28,331 nt of DNA from Bacillota bacterium (lineage in GTDB: Bacteria; Bacillota; Clostridia; Oscillospirales; Ruminococcaceae), in assembly GCA_023457355.1 (NCBI GenBank), contig JAEWLW010000090.1:1-28331 (forward strand), read 5' to 3'. This document shows positions 1 to 6,454 of this stretch, one piece after another; position 1 is the first letter of the stretch; every line of letters begins with the position of its first letter. A program made the position numbers and the translations under genes. The notes under the pieces were generated by a model. It had not been told where the DNA came from and searched no databases. It saw only the letters and a list, made by a program, of their open reading frames with translations.

Positions 1-905
1 GCGGCGAAGAAATAGCCAATATTATTCGTCATCGCATCGAAAGCGAGCTGGGAATCACAGCATCTGTTGGCGTCAGCTTTAATAAGGTATTTGCAAAGCT
101 GGGCAGCGATTACAAAAAACCAAACGCAACCACTGTTATTAGCAAGGAGAACTTTAAATCGATTGTATGGCCGCTGCCTGCAAAGGATCTTCTATACGTC
201 GGCAGCGCCACTGCCCGGAAGCTCTATGACGTCGGCATTCTTACCATTGGCCAGCTGGCCGACGCAAATCTCAGAATGCTGGAACTGCGTTTCGGCAAAT
301 GGGGTATTATGCTCTGGCGGTTTGCAAACGGCTATGACACATCACCCGTGGCCACCTATGGCGACGAATGCCTGATCAAAAGCATCGGCAACAGCGCAAC
401 TACGCCGCGCGACCTGGTCAACGACGATGATGCCAGGCTCATGCTTTATGTGCTGTCGGACAGCGTGGCAGAGCGCATGCGTGACAACGGCTTTCTGGGG
501 CGTGTCGTGTCTATATCGGTGCGGGATTGTAAGCTGCGTTCTTTCACCCGGCAACGCATATTGGAACATGCCACCTGTCTGACAGAGGAAATCTCCAATG
601 CGGCCTTTGCCTTATTCCAAAAGCATTATCACTGGGAAGAGCCTATTCGTTCAATCGGCGTCAATGTATCGGATTTTTCCCACAAAAACGAGGCCATTCA
701 GCTGGATATGTTCTGCGACTGGCAAAAACGAGAGGAAAAGCAGAAGCTTGAGCTAACGGTAGACTGGCTGCGGCAGCGGTATGGCCACGACTGCGTACGG
801 CGTGGCATTGTTATGGCCGACAAGGATTTTGCACGCATGAATCCAAAGGGCGAGCATACGATTCACCCGACGGGATATTTTAATGGAGGAGGCAGTATTG
901 GATGA
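1..905 (+). CDS. dinB: Y-family DNA polymerase (Pol IV/DinB-like), 5' end outside window
   Basis: Error-prone translesion DNA polymerase, cytoplasmic and active at stalled forks. The reading frame is already open at position 3, so the start and the first catalytic acidic residues lie upstream of the window. The first visible residues contain the palm-domain signature SVGVSFNKVFAKLGSDYKKP, diagnostic of the DinB/UmuC superfamily. It is followed by thumb helices (LLYVGSATARKLYDVGI, a helix-hairpin-helix-like segment) and a little-finger domain running to the C-terminus. About 300 residues are visible, roughly 70-75% of a usual Pol IV. The stop codon overlaps the start of the next gene (ATGA at 902-905), so the two are translationally coupled. 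Whether it is DinB proper or an accessory Y-family enzyme such as UvrX cannot be decided from this part. Confidence 0.9.
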   Translation, partial: GEEIANIIRHRIESELGITASVGVSFNKVFAKLGSDYKKPNATTVISKENFKSIVWPLPAKDLLYVGSATARKLYDVGILTIGQLADANLRMLELRFGKWGIMLWRFANGYDTSPVATYGDECLIKSIGNSATTPRDLVNDDDARLMLYVLSDSVAERMRDNGFLGRVVSISVRDCKLRSFTRQRILEHATCLTEEISNAAFALFQKHYHWEEPIRSIGVNVSDFSHKNEAIQLDMFCDWQKREEKQKLELTVDWLRQRYGHDCVRRGIVMADKDFARMNPKGEHTIHPTGYFNGGGSIG

Positions 906-1147
906 AGCGAGTTGACGTAGAAGTGCTGGCGAAATATCAGTTAGACGGCAAGATCGTCCCTGTTTCGGTCAAATGGGATGACGGCCGCACGTTTGAAATC
1001 GACCAGGTGCTGGATATCCGTCCGGCTGCATCGACGAAAGTAGGGGGCGCGGGTATTCGTTACCTGATACGGATAGGACGCGCCCGCACCTATCTATTCC
1101 TTGAGGAAAGTAATTGGTTTGTGGAGTGTAAGGACGATGTGCGGTAA
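902..1147 (+). CDS. small conserved protein coupled to the Y-family polymerase
   Basis: An 81-residue, probably cytoplasmic protein of unknown function. Its ATG overlaps the polymerase stop codon (ATGA), so it is almost certainly co-translated with it. The sequence looks like a compact beta-rich domain: a basic start, a VKWDDGRTFEIDQVLDIRP segment, a glycine-rich turn (KVGGAGIRYLIRIG) and an aromatic end (LFLEESNWFVE). No catalytic motif is evident. From general knowledge, small proteins of this kind often sit between Y-family polymerases and SRAP genes in Clostridia. The SRAP remnant beginning at 1137, inside the 3' end of this gene, fits that arrangement. A role in translesion synthesis is inferred from context only. 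Confidence 0.8.
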   Translation: MKRVDVEVLAKYQLDGKIVPVSVKWDDGRTFEIDQVLDIRPAASTKVGGAGIRYLIRIGRARTYLFLEESNWFVECKDDVR

Positions 1148-1190
1148 ATATAGCGTTTATGTGGACGATGAATATATCCGGAAAACTTGA
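1137..1190 (+). pseudogene. 5' remnant of an SRAP (HMCES/YedK-like) gene
   Basis: A 17-codon reading frame starts at the ATG at 1137, inside the end of the preceding gene, and reads MCGKYSVYVDDEYIRKT before a TGA at 1188-1190. The start MCG(R/K)(Y/F) is the hallmark of SRAP proteins. In these, Cys2 is exposed after Met removal and forms a DNA-protein crosslink with abasic sites. Full-length SRAP proteins are about 200 residues, so more than 90% is missing, and no continuation was seen in any frame downstream. The stop codon coincides with the TTGACA -35 box of the next promoter, which suggests a junction where foreign DNA replaced or displaced the rest of the gene. The identity rests on a short but distinctive N-terminus and its gene neighbourhood. 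Confidence 0.6.
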
Positions 1191-1215
1191 CATACGACAA
1201 GCACTGTGGTAATAT
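1187..1215 (+). promoter_or_regulatory. sigma-A promoter for the DUF2442/recombinase pair
   Basis: TTGACA at 1187-1192, a 17-nt spacer, and TAATAT at 1210-1215. This is a near-consensus promoter about 100 nt upstream of the next start codon. Its -35 box overlaps the stop codon of the SRAP remnant. Confidence 0.75.
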
Positions 1216-1313
1216 ATTCAAAAAAGCAAACACGATGCTCGAAATTACAAGGTTTTACGGAATAATAATAAAGAAATTTTTTTCCGAAAATGATAGAAAG
1301 GAGGGGTACGCAT

Positions 1314-1754
1314 ATGCTCTCGATCAGGGTTTCTGCTGTCTCGCCGCTGGCCGACGCAAATCTTCTGGTTTTCTTCGAGAATGGGGAAATAAAGAAGTTC
1401 GATGTGAAATCCATTATGGATGATTACCCGGAATACAAGGATTTGCTTAACCCTGACCTTTTCAATTTGGTACAGGTGGAACCGGGCGGCTACGGTATAT
1501 ACTGGAATTCAGATTTAGACTGTTCCGAAGGGGAGTTGTATGAAAACGGTGTTACAGTCCCGCTTACGGCCAATGACTTTCTGCAGTTCAGCAAGTATAA
1601 CATCATTAATACTGCCGAGGCTTCCGCGCTGCTGGGATGTTCCAGACAGAATATTGAAGACCTGATTAAAAGGGGAAAGCTGCAGCCGGTTAAAGCATAC
1701 CCCAAAAATAAACTGTTTTTAAAGTCTGACGTTGAACGCCGGACATGGCCATAA
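1314..1754 (+). CDS. DUF2442-type protein with C-terminal helix-turn-helix
   Basis: A 146-residue putative DNA-binding protein. Residues about 1-75 resemble a DUF2442 domain (VFFENGEIKKFDVKSIM, then EPGGYGIYWNSDLDCSEGELYENG). Residues about 94-143 form an excisionase/MerR-like helix-turn-helix (INTAEASALLGCSRQNIEDLIKRGKL, then a wing with KNKLFLKSDV). The ATG at 1314 is chosen because AAAGGAGGGG (1298-1307) lies just upstream at proper spacing; an ATG at 1290 has no such site. It is 22 nt ahead of the serine recombinase gene and shares its promoter, so it may act as a repressor or directionality partner of the recombinase. That role is inferred from position. Confidence 0.8.
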   Translation: MLSIRVSAVSPLADANLLVFFENGEIKKFDVKSIMDDYPEYKDLLNPDLFNLVQVEPGGYGIYWNSDLDCSEGELYENGVTVPLTANDFLQFSKYNIINTAEASALLGCSRQNIEDLIKRGKLQPVKAYPKNKLFLKSDVERRTWP

Positions 1755-1776
1755 AGGACAAAAAGAAGGTGACAAC

Positions 1777-2349
1777 ATGCTTGTAGGCTATGCCAGAGTA
1801 AGCACAGCCGAACAGAATTTAGACCGGCAGATTATGGCGTTGACCAACAGCGGCGTGGATCGGCGTAACATCTATCAGGAACAGGCCAGCGGCACCAAGG
1901 AGCGGCCGCAGCTGAAGAGGCTTCTGCAGGAACTGCAGCCGGGCGACGTCGTTGTTATTGCAGACCTGACCCGGATCAGCCGCAGCACAAAGGATTTGCT
2001 GGACGCCGTTGACGCCATAAAAGCCAAGGGTGCATTCATCAAAAGCATTAAGGACGTTTGGCTTGATACAACCGAGCAAAACCCCTATAATGCATTTTTG
2101 CTGACCGTTATGGCCGCGCTTAGTCAGCTTGAAAGAGATCTCATTTCAACCAGGACGCGCGAAGGCCTCGCAGCTGCCAGAGCCAGAGGCCGGAACGCTG
2201 GCCGCCCATCTAAGCAGGATGATAAGAACGCTGCTGCCGTCCATCGGCTGCTGACGGACGGTTACACAATCAAGGAAATTTGTGCATTTACAGGACTTTC
2301 ACGCAGCACAGTTTACAGGATAAAGCAGGGCAGGGAATTAAAGCCATGA
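1777..2349 (+). CDS. small serine recombinase (resolvase/invertase family)
   Basis: Site-specific recombinase of 190 residues, the usual size of Tn3 resolvase and Hin/Gin invertases. The N-terminal catalytic domain begins MLVGYARVSTAEQNLDRQ, with the nucleophile Ser9 in the YARVST motif. It is followed by the SGTKERPQLKRLL block, the LTRISRS segment containing catalytic arginines, and the LSQLERDLISTRTREGLAAA dimer helix. The C-terminal about 45 residues form a Hin-like helix-turn-helix (GYTIKEICAFTGLSRSTVYRIK). The ATG at 1777 is preferred over 1732 because it gives the conserved N-terminus and has AGAAGGTGA just upstream. The gene follows the DUF2442/HTH gene in one operon. Inverted repeats at 2431-2457 and 2622-2655 are possible recombination or operator sites. 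Confidence 0.92.
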   Translation: MLVGYARVSTAEQNLDRQIMALTNSGVDRRNIYQEQASGTKERPQLKRLLQELQPGDVVVIADLTRISRSTKDLLDAVDAIKAKGAFIKSIKDVWLDTTEQNPYNAFLLTVMAALSQLERDLISTRTREGLAAARARGRNAGRPSKQDDKNAAAVHRLLTDGYTIKEICAFTGLSRSTVYRIKQGRELKP

Positions 2350-2356
2350 TATTTTC

Positions 2357-2384
2357 TTGATTTTTCATCCGATTGTGCTATAAT
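2357..2384 (+). promoter_or_regulatory. strong extended -10 promoter for an intergenic transcript
   Basis: TTGATT at 2357-2362, a 16-nt spacer, and TATAAT at 2379-2384 with an extended TGC just before it. No open reading frame follows, so it probably drives the ncRNA listed next. The expected start is near 2391. Confidence 0.65.
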
Positions 2385-2430
2385 GACCTTAAACCCCAGA
2401 AATAGACAAAAGAAAAATGCCCCCACGGAG

Positions 2431-2457
2431 TTATAGCAATTTGGACGATTGCTATAA
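2431..2457. repeat. perfect 10-bp inverted repeat downstream of the recombinase
   Basis: TTATAGCAAT (2431-2440) and ATTGCTATAA (2448-2457) are separated by 7 nt. The total of 27 bp is close to the size of a serine recombinase dimer site, but it can equally be the first hairpin of the candidate sRNA. Confidence 0.7.
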
Positions 2458-2542
2458 TCCTTATCTCAATGATGCGCGAACATCATTAAGACTTGTGAAA
2501 GCATTTCATAAAGTGATTATACAGAATGAAGTTCTAAAAAAC

Positions 2543-2595
2543 AAGCCTTGAAGATGTTTTTCATTGAAAACGTCTTAAAGGCTTTTATTTTTTTG
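2543..2595 (+). terminator. intrinsic terminator of the candidate sRNA
   Basis: AAGCCTTGAAGATGTTTT at 2543-2560 pairs with AAAACGTCTTAAAGGCTT, with only two imperfect positions. It is followed by the T-rich tail TTATTTTTTTG. Confidence 0.75.
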
Positions 2596-2621
2596 ACATC
2601 CCATTTTTAATTCACTAAACA

Positions 2622-2655
2622 CTTTAAGACCGGTGCTGTAACACCAGTCTTAAAG
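2622..2655. repeat. 34-bp inverted repeat, possible recombinase or regulator site
   Basis: CTTTAAGAC (2622-2630) and GTCTTAAAG (2647-2655) are perfect 9-bp arms, with inner GGTG/CACC also complementary. There is no T-tract after it, so it is not a normal terminator. GTCTTAAAG also occurs in the sRNA terminator (about 2571), and TTAAGAC at 2486-2492. Confidence 0.6.
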
Positions 2656-2939
2656 AGAATAGATTTGAACTTTGACATTTGAATTGCACGACCGGCGAGA
2701 GATACAATCTAGCAAGATACAGCCATGACCCAGCAGCTTTTCAGCTTTGGTGAGCGTACCTACGTATGCACAGCAACGAGATTGCTAATTGTCCTGAGAC
2801 CCAGGGCACAGAACGGTAGCCGGTGAGGAATGCAACAAAAACCAAAATCACAAATCCAACAACCATCAATTTGTGATATATAACACCAGTATATACAGCT
2901 ACTAGACCTTGCGGGTATCCCCAAGGTCTAGTAATTGTC
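2656..2939. other. non-coding, structured region between sRNA unit and tRNA-Lys
   Basis: No credible gene is seen here. The stretch contains two clear inverted repeats: ATCACAAAT/ATTTGTGAT (2847-2855 and 2869-2877) and ACTAGACCTT/AAGGTCTAGT (2901-2910 and 2923-2932). The second lies directly downstream of the minus-strand tRNA gene but has no T-tract on either strand. A minus-strand frame with a hydrophobic stretch lacks a ribosome binding site and runs into the tRNA, so it is not called. Confidence 0.5.
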
Positions 2940-3015
2940 TGGTGAGCCACCGGGGATTCGAACCCCGGACCCTTTGATTAAAAGTCAAATGCTCTGCCAA
3001 CTGAGCTAGTGGCTC
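2940..3015 (-). tRNA. tRNA-Lys (anticodon TTT), CCA encoded
   Basis: Read on the minus strand, the acceptor arms GAGCCAC/GTGGCTC pair perfectly. The D-loop contains AGCTCAGTTGGCAGAGC, the anticodon loop is CTTTTAA (anticodon TTT) and the T-arm is CCGGGGTTCGAATCCCCGG. The discriminator A is followed by an encoded CCA (2940-2942). Confidence 0.97.
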
Positions 3016-3030
3016 AAATCACGCTTGTAT

Positions 3031-3059
3031 AGTATATCAACTGAAGATGCGTTTGTCAA
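3031..3059 (-). promoter_or_regulatory. promoter of tRNA-Lys
   Basis: On the minus strand: TTGACA (3054-3059), a 17-nt spacer, and TATACT (3031-3036). Transcription is expected to start about 9 nt before the tRNA 5' end. Confidence 0.8.
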
Positions 3060-3261
3060 TAAGTTGCAGAAAATATTTAAATCTGTAGAGCTGCGAGATT
3101 CTAAGTGCTAAAAAGCGCGATAAAATAAGGAAAATATAAATTTTCTGTAAGGATATCTGGGGTATTGCTCTAATTGGATAAATCATGTAAAATATAATCA
3201 GCTTGTTTAGCTGTTATGCTATGGATTCCAGTTACTATATCGGTAAAATGAGGTATCTTTA

Positions 3262-3594
3262 TTGAAAAAAATAATTATTGTATTGGTGTTGTTATTTGTG
3301 GCCGGGGTTTCAGCGGGCTATGCCTATGATCGGTTGTCCAATCGGGGCAAAGTTGTTACCGAAAATTCCACCGGCGCAGCGGAAGAACAAGCGGAACCGG
3401 CAGCTTCCTCCGTTGAAAGTACTGCTGCTGCAGATGAAGCAGCGCCTGTCGGTAAAGCGCGCAGGGTGAGTAACCCCGATAAAATTTGCTCGACGCCCGG
3501 ATGTGGAAGAGCGGTTTTTGTTATATACAAAGGCAAAGAACTGTGTGTTAAGTGCTATGGCGAGGCTAAAATCCGCGATACCGAGCATCAATAG
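3262..3594 (+). CDS. membrane-anchored or exported small protein with zinc-ribbon tail
   Basis: A 110-residue protein of unknown function. Residues 1-20 are a basic start plus a hydrophobic segment (KKIIIVLVLLFVAGVSAGY), i.e. a signal peptide or N-terminal anchor. Residues about 30-70 are a low-complexity Ala/Glu/Ser-rich linker. The C-terminal domain holds four cysteines, C76-x4-C81-x13-C95-x2-C98, a likely zinc-binding ribbon. The start is TTG with a weak AATGAGGT site upstream; there is no better in-frame ATG. It lies 33 nt before recG and may share its transcript. A zinc ribbon outside or at the membrane of a Gram-positive cell is somewhat unusual. Orientation cannot be told from the sequence. 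Confidence 0.75.
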   Translation: MKKIIIVLVLLFVAGVSAGYAYDRLSNRGKVVTENSTGAAEEQAEPAASSVESTAAADEAAPVGKARRVSNPDKICSTPGCGRAVFVIYKGKELCVKCYGEAKIRDTEHQ

Positions 3595-3636
3595 ACAGAT
3601 GTCAGGTTAATAATTGCGGAAAAGGAGGTGTGCATG

Positions 3637-5703
3637 ATGGGGCTGGCATTGGATGACAGTATTTTAAATATCAACGGTATCGGGGAGAAAAAAACGCTGC
3701 TCTATAGCAAGCTTGGCATTGATAATGTACGCCGTTTATTATGGCATCTCCCAAGGGATTATATCGACCTAACCCATACTTCTGCTATTGCACAGTGCGC
3801 GCCTGGCAAGCCCTGCGCCGTACGCGCCGAGGTTTTCAAAAAGTCGCGTGAACAACGTATCAGAAAAGGGTTGTCTGTTTTTAAGGTGACGGTCAGCGAT
3901 AACGAAGAGACGCTGACGCTCACCTTTTTCAACACCAGATTTGCGGTGGATGCGCTGAAGGTGGGACAAAGCTATCTTTTTTACGGTGTCATGGGAGGTA
4001 GCTTGCTGCACCGAGAGATGAGCGCCCCACAAATTTTACCGGAGCGCTGGCTGGGGCGGTTGATGCCGGTTTATTCCGTTTGTGCGGGACTTTCTTCCCG
4101 CGTGGTGGCGCAGGATATGCAGCGGGCGTTAGGCGCATTGTCTGAGCCGCTGCCGGATTCGCTGCCGTACAACCTGCGTGAGAGTGCCGGGTTGCCTACA
4201 CTGGATGAAGCGATCCATGTTGTGCACGCGCCTTCGTCCCTCCAGCAATGTGAGGCGGCGCGGGGACGGATTCTTTTTGAAGAGCTTCTGGTTTTCTCTG
4301 CGGCTATGCTGTGGCTGCGCTCATCACGCTCCAATCAAAAAACGGTGCCTTTACAGCCCGGTGCAATGCGGGGCTTTTTCGACAGCTTGCCGTTTACGCC
4401 CACGGGGGGGCAGCTTGCGGCTATCACCGACATCGACCGTGATCTTTCATCGGGCAATGTGATGAACCGCCTGATACAAGGCGATGTTGGTTCCGGTAAG
4501 ACATTGGTGGCCGCTGCCGCCGCGTATATTATGTGGCAGAACGGCCAACAGACGGCACTGATGGCCCCAACTGAATTATTGGCGGAACAACACTATAAAA
4601 CACTCACAAGGCTGCTTGCCCCTTTTGGCATCTGCGTGGCGCTGATGACCGGGTCGCTAAAGGTCAGGGAACGGCGTGCGCTCGAAACGTGGGCTGCGTC
4701 CGGGGAATGCGATATCCTTGTCGGCACGCATGCGCTGCTGTCCACAGGCACGGTGTTTGCGTCGCTTGGGCTGGTCATCACCGATGAGCAGCATCGGTTT
4801 GGGGTGACCCAGCGCGCCGCGTTCACTGCAAAGGGCGAGGCGGTGCACACACTGGTCATGAGTGCCACCCCAATACCGCGTACATTGTCACTGATACTGT
4901 ATGGTGACCTCGATGTGTCACTGATCAAAGAGCTGCCGCCCGGCAGAACGCCGGTAGCCACTTATCGTATCGACTCCGCCAAGCGGGCACGGGCGTTTGG
5001 TTTTATACGCGACAGGCTGGACGAGGGGCGGCAGGCCTATGTTGTTTGCCCATTGGTCAGCATGCAGGACGAAGAGGGGCAGCAGGCCACGGTGGATCCA
5101 CCGCTTCACACCGCTGAGGACTATGCCAAAACACTTGCGGAGGGGGCATTTAAGGATTATACCGTCGGCTTGCTGCACGGAAAAATGCGTCCCGCCGACA
5201 AAAAACGGGTGATGGTGCGCTTTGCCGCGGGGGAGATACAGCTTCTGGTATCGACAACCGTTATAGAGGTCGGGGTGGACGTGCCGAATGCGGCGGTTAT
5301 GCTGATTGAAAATGCCGAGCGCTTTGGCCTTTCTCAGCTGCATCAGCTGCGCGGCAGGGTGGGACGCGGCCAATATAGCGCTTACTGCATTCTTGTCACC
5401 GATTCCAAAAGCCATTCCACCGCCGAGCGACTGGCGGCCATCACCGCGACGAACGACGGCTTTCGCATCGCCGAGGAGGACCTGCGGCTGCGCGGCCCGG
5501 GCGATATTCTGGGCGCGCGTCAGCATGGCCTGCCCGGGTTGGAAAATGCCGATCTGGTGCAGGATAACGCCTTGTTTTTAAAAGCGCAACAAGCCGCTGT
5601 CGCGCTTTTGCGGGACGACCCCGAGTTAATCCGGGCTGAACACGCCAGTATTGCGCAGGGCGTCAACCGGCTGATTGCCAGGGTAGGGGAACGCCCCAAT
5701 TAG
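3637..5703 (+). CDS. recG: ATP-dependent DNA helicase RecG
   Basis: Branch-migration helicase that remodels stalled replication forks and Holliday junctions in the cytoplasm. Its 688 residues match the usual RecG length. The N-terminal part carries helix-hairpin-helix-like (INGIGEKK) and OB-fold wedge sequence. Helicase motif I is GDVGSGKT (about residues 282-289), motif II is DEQH (about 383-386), motif III is SATPIPRTL, and motif VI is QLRGRVGRG (about 570-578). The RecG C-terminal block follows (EEDLRLRGPGDILGARQHG). AAAGGAGGT at 3621-3629 favours the ATG at 3637 or 3634 over the GTG at 3628. RecG often lies in a housekeeping cluster, but here the neighbours are a small zinc-ribbon gene and an AT-rich gap. 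Confidence 0.97.
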   Translation: MGLALDDSILNINGIGEKKTLLYSKLGIDNVRRLLWHLPRDYIDLTHTSAIAQCAPGKPCAVRAEVFKKSREQRIRKGLSVFKVTVSDNEETLTLTFFNTRFAVDALKVGQSYLFYGVMGGSLLHREMSAPQILPERWLGRLMPVYSVCAGLSSRVVAQDMQRALGALSEPLPDSLPYNLRESAGLPTLDEAIHVVHAPSSLQQCEAARGRILFEELLVFSAAMLWLRSSRSNQKTVPLQPGAMRGFFDSLPFTPTGGQLAAITDIDRDLSSGNVMNRLIQGDVGSGKTLVAAAAAYIMWQNGQQTALMAPTELLAEQHYKTLTRLLAPFGICVALMTGSLKVRERRALETWAASGECDILVGTHALLSTGTVFASLGLVITDEQHRFGVTQRAAFTAKGEAVHTLVMSATPIPRTLSLILYGDLDVSLIKELPPGRTPVATYRIDSAKRARAFGFIRDRLDEGRQAYVVCPLVSMQDEEGQQATVDPPLHTAEDYAKTLAEGAFKDYTVGLLHGKMRPADKKRVMVRFAAGEIQLLVSTTVIEVGVDVPNAAVMLIENAERFGLSQLHQLRGRVGRGQYSAYCILVTDSKSHSTAERLAAITATNDGFRIAEEDLRLRGPGDILGARQHGLPGLENADLVQDNALFLKAQQAAVALLRDDPELIRAEHASIAQGVNRLIARVGERPN

Positions 5704-5845
5704 AACTTTTTAATTAAGTGTGGATCGTGGAACATTCTGTGAATAAGTGGACTGTCGCGTCATGTGCATTGCGTTTCGCTGATAAATAGAAATTTGTTGG
5801 GCAGTTTGAACTGCGCATGAATATATTTGACGGAGGTGTGAATTT

Positions 5846-5998
5846 TTGAATCCAGCTATATATATTGGTATATTTGTCCCTCTATTTATTGTTCTATTAG
5901 AAGAAAATAAGAAAAAGAAAATAATTAGACATATCATTAGCCCCAAAAATAAAAAGGAGAAATTACAAATGCTTGAATTTGCAAAAAAAATTTATTGA
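5846..5998 (+). CDS. small membrane peptide, front part of a frameshifted gene
   Basis: A 50-residue frame starting at TTG with GGAGG (5832-5836) at good spacing. Residues 1-18 form one hydrophobic membrane segment (NPAIYIGIFVPLFIVLL), followed by a highly basic stretch (EENKKKKIIRH). It ends MLEFAKKIY and stops at 5998. The ATG for MLEFAKK (5969) has its own good site (AAAAAGGAGA, 5951-5960) and is in the same frame. Removing one A from the A8 tract at 5983-5990 would continue the frame into the downstream frame. This may therefore be the front of one gene of about 101 codons, or the first of two overlapping genes. The region is much more AT-rich than its neighbours. Confidence 0.55.
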   Translation: MNPAIYIGIFVPLFIVLLEENKKKKIIRHIISPKNKKEKLQMLEFAKKIY

Positions 5999-6155
5999 TA
6001 AAGAATGCTATATATACACCATAAATAATACATTCAAATGTGTTATTAAAGAGGTTGTTGCGATATTATTGGAAATTAAAAATTCAACTGATGTTGTCAA
6101 TCTTGATTTTGTTCTTAGGATAAGTGAAATCAATAAACGCAAAAGTGGTAAATAG
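5973..6155 (+). CDS. small Sm-like protein, out of frame with its own start (A8 frameshift)
   Basis: This frame encodes KKFIDKECYIYTINNTFKCV, then IKEVVAILLEIKNSTDVVNL and DFVLRISEINKRKSGK. Alternation of beta-strand-like segments ending in VVNLDFVLRI resembles Sm/LSm-like small barrels. I recall similar 60-70 residue proteins (KKFIGKEC..IYTF...IKEV...VNLDFVIRIREYPK) as common in Clostridia. The natural start, ATG at 5969 with a strong ribosome binding site, is one base out of frame. With A7 instead of A8 at 5983-5990 it would read MLEFAKKFIDKECY, matching the family start. The only in-frame start as sequenced is TTG at 5973. It could be a pseudogene, a homopolymer sequencing error, or a slippage-dependent gene. 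Confidence 0.55.
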   Translation: MNLQKKFIDKECYIYTINNTFKCVIKEVVAILLEIKNSTDVVNLDFVLRISEINKRKSGK

Positions 6156-6315
6156 CCTTTTTATATTTTGACAGATATAAGCATAATGAAAAACTGATAA
6201 TTCCAATTTATCCATAGGCTATTAGCAATATGCCGTCGGGTCGATAACCTTTTTATCGTTTTCAAAAAATATGTCCATCATCTATGAGCAGGAATACCTC
6301 AAATACCGGCCCCGC
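6156..6315. other. AT-rich gap without a gene
   Basis: No supported reading frame. The only structure is a short hairpin (CGATAA/TTATCG, 6242-6247 and 6253-6258) followed by TTTTC, at best a weak terminator for the small membrane gene. Confidence 0.4.
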
Positions 6316-6345
6316 TTGACAAATGCAGTGTTTTCCAGATAGAAT
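6316..6345 (+). promoter_or_regulatory. promoter of the topoisomerase operon
   Basis: TTGACA (6316-6321), an 18-nt spacer, and TAGAAT (6340-6345), about 110 nt before the first gene. A hairpin AGGGCGCA/TGCGCTCT (6351-6372) sits at the expected transcript 5' end and could stabilise the mRNA. Confidence 0.7.
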
Positions 6346-6454
6346 AAAACAGGGCGCAGTTCATTGCGCTCTATTTTGACTGATTTTTACCGTTAAAGGG
6401 GATATGATATCTCTTGACGGCATTTTATGACAACTGTGCAGGAAGGAGAATTTT

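Larger units (their letters stand above)
2391..2595 (+). ncRNA. candidate independent small RNA, about 205 nt, family not recognised
   Basis: A stand-alone transcription unit is bounded by the strong promoter at 2357-2384 and the terminator at 2543-2595, with no reading frame of note. The predicted RNA has a single-stranded 5' part containing the C-rich motif ATGCCCCCACGG (about 2418-2429). Next come a hairpin with 10 perfect pairs (TTATAGCAAT/ATTGCTATAA, 2431-2457) and a perfect 7-bp hairpin (AATGATG/CATCATT, 2468-2487, loop CGCGAA). A small TGAAA/TTTCA hairpin near 2495-2507 and the terminator follow. C-rich single-stranded motifs in Gram-positive sRNAs often pair with Shine-Dalgarno sequences, so a trans-acting role is possible. 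It lacks the signatures of tmRNA, SRP RNA and RNase P RNA. 6S RNA is not excluded. Confidence 0.5.

Noticed and set aside
2741..2950. Minus-strand 69-codon frame with a hydrophobic stretch
   Set aside because: It starts inside the tRNA-Lys gene, has no ribosome binding site, and covers inverted repeats that better explain the sequence.
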